DNA of 64,000 bases from Amblyomma americanum (Eukaryota > Arthropoda > Arachnida > Ixodida > Ixodidae), in assembly GCF_052857255.1 (NCBI RefSeq), contig NC_135497.1:118744744-118808743 (forward strand). The letters run 5' to 3'. The translations under genes were made by a program, and so were the position numbers. Each line of letters opens with the position of its first letter. Position 1 is the stretch's first letter. A model generated the notes under the pieces. The model did not search any database. It saw nothing but the letters and a program-made list of their open reading frames with translations, and was not told where the DNA came from. Of this stretch, positions 62,521-64,000 are shown piece by piece.

Positions 62521-63733
62521 AACAGGACAGGGGACCAAGGACAAGAGACACACACAGCGCTAACCTCCAACAACTTTATTGGAAAAAAGCACAACAATTT
62601 ATACATGCAAATATTGCCGTGTCATCACAATGCATGCGCAAAACTCAGTGCGAACGTAGGAATGCAATTCCTTTTTTTGAGAGTCTGACAGAAGGAGTGC
62701 TTACACAAGCACTTCCCAATCTGGCTATCTTTTCTGCTTCAATAATCTCTCTAGTGTGCTTGTCCTTAATTTTCCCAACTAAAAAACACTTGTCGAGTAA
62801 CGGCCTGCACTTTACACTTGTGTTGCAATGTTTCACAAGTTCTCCGTCATCTTCGTTTTTATTGCTTACATTGCGATTGTGCTCACGGAGGCGGTCGGTC
62901 GTTGAGGCATCGACCAGTTTGACCCGACATACTGTCGCCCACATGAGATCGGAATCTGGTACACTACCCCTACCTTGCATTCAACAAATGGAGTTTGATG
63001 TTTCTTTGTGCACTCTTTGGACAAAGGACGAGCACATCTGTTAACCTTGCATGGCCGTTTAACTTTTCAGGGGCAGAAAAAACAACTGACACGTCTATCC
63101 GTTTAGCAATGCGCTTAAGATTGTGAGATATGGTATGCAAGTATGGAATAACTGACATTTTTTTCTTCTGTCTCTCCAAGGGCACATGCGCACCAGGTTG
63201 CAGCTCAGTGTTCAGCTTTCTGAGCAAACTTTCTGCTACTGAAATCTGAAGGTGACCAGGATAGCCAGCATGCGATAGCCTACTGCACTGTTGCAAGCTT
63301 ATATACATCAAATGCGGACAGGATTTTCGGAGGGCATTTTGAAAGCACAGGTTCACAATCACTCTTTTTACCAGTTTTGAGTGGGCAGATTTGAAGGGCA
63401 GGAGAGGCTTGCTTTTGCGAGGTTCGTAGGCCCAGCATGTATGACCTGGGTGAAAGAGGATGCTAATGTCAAGAAATCTAAGCTTGTCATTAGACCGCAG
63501 TTCAAAAGTTAGAACAAGAGGTGTAAAGCTTTGTCTTAGCATAGTTGCAGTATGTTAAAAGCCTTAGATTCAAAGGAATCGGGATCACTGTGAATAAAAA
63601 TTAAGAAATCATCAACGTATCTAAAAACTTTGGCAACCTACATATTGTCTAATCTGTCAATGAGGGCTGTGTCAAGTTTGGCTAAAAAGAGGTCACTTAG
63701 GATCGGGGCTATACTGGAGACAATACAAATTCC
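62521..63733 (-). mobile_element. Penelope-like element, 5'-truncated
   Basis: Minus strand, from right to left: end of the reverse transcriptase (SSIAPILSDLFLAKLDTALI; then FRYVDDFLIFI with the YVDD box near 63611-63625), a linker (LRFLDISILFHPGHTCWAYE, HTISHNLKRIAKRIDVSVVF), and the GIY-YIG C-terminal part (RLREHNRNVSNKNED, LTREI-type motif as HTREIIEAEKIARLG). Several frames are broken. The 3' terminal zone at 62521-62590 contains AGCGCT like the copy at 58.6 kb. The RT N-terminus is missing, cut at the junction with a LINE. Confidence 0.8.
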
Positions 63734-64000
63734 TTAATTAACAAACTGGCATCATGGGCAGACAGAAATGGCTTCCGGTTTTCTGCACAGAAAACAGTAG
63801 CCATTATTTTCTCACTCAAACGAGGATTACAGGCAGATCCGACCCTACATCTGAACGAAAGCGAGTTGCCCGTAAAAAATGAGCACAAATTTTTAGGTAT
63901 AACTTTTGACAAAAAACTCACTTTCCTGCCTCATATTAATGCATGAAAAAAGAAAACTTCCGGATCACTGAATATACTCAGTCCTTTCACATAAACACTG
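63734..64000 (+). mobile_element. LINE reverse-transcriptase fragment (Jockey/R1-like)
   Basis: A plus-strand frame without an ATG reads LINKLASWADRNGFRFSAQK, TVAIIFSLKRG, then HKFLGITFDKKLTFLPHI. This is the thumb-proximal end of a non-LTR RT (K-x-x-x-x-F, then the K-F/Y-LG-x-x-D/F block). A TGA at about 63944 and a TAA near 63992 interrupt it. It starts exactly where the opposite-strand Penelope RT stops and continues to the window end. Confidence 0.7.

Noticed and set aside
1..64000. CRISPR array, rRNA genes, phage or bacterial operons
   Set aside because: No regularly spaced direct repeats, no rRNA-like sequence, and genes are spliced with GT-AG introns.

Overview
The window looks like nuclear DNA of a hard tick (Ixodidae, probably a metastriate species). 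The evidence is the spliced animal genes, large introns, and many SINEs whose tRNA head and body match the Ruka SINE known from ixodid ticks, together with a dense mix of Tigger/pogo, mariner, hAT, BEL/Pao, Ty3/gypsy, Penelope and LINE elements. The species call is an inference. There is no bacterial or organellar signature, no rRNA and no CRISPR array.

Three host genes can be supported. (1) A small paired-box (Pax) gene on the + strand, about 3.9-13.8 kb. It has a TATA box, a short first exon, an exon with the N-terminal (PAI) half of the paired domain, and a last exon with the C-terminal (RED) half and an octapeptide/eh1-like motif just before the stop. Three phase-compatible exons give 211 aa with no homeodomain. 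(2) TP53RK/Bud32, the atypical kinase of the KEOPS tRNA-modification complex, single exon, - strand, 23,126-23,809. (3) CHMP4/Snf7, the main ESCRT-III filament subunit, + strand, five exons from 24,476 to 47,469 that splice in frame to 225 aa. TP53RK and CHMP4 are head to head across about 670 bp.

Layout: 0-3.3 kb, anonymous sequence with poly-G tracts and a CpG-rich patch; 3.3-13.8 kb, Pax gene, with intron 2 carrying a LINE tail with (GAAT)n and a 1.1-kb inverted-repeat element; 14-23 kb, gene-poor DNA with SINEs and a LINE RNase H fragment; 23.1-47.5 kb, TP53RK and CHMP4, whose introns have absorbed most of the insertions (Ruka copies with perfect target-site duplications, a MITE, a hAT-like element holding a mariner and a second TIR element, an intact 2.18-kb Tigger, a 5.4-kb BEL/Pao element and a hAT-type element); 47.5-64 kb, repeats: a young Ty3/gypsy element with a 1042-codon open gag-pol frame but no integrase, two decayed Tigger copies, two Penelope-like elements and a LINE reverse-transcriptase fragment running off the window.

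The host genes do not form a pathway. CHMP4 acts in membrane scission, TP53RK in t6A tRNA modification, and the Pax protein should be a DNA-binding repressor or developmental regulator. The most informative non-gene signals are a PCNA-binding (PIP) motif at the C-terminus of all three Tigger-type transposases, the integrase-less but otherwise open gypsy element, the nested insertions in CHMP4 intron 3 with a 73-bp-arm hairpin, and the compact Pax gene.
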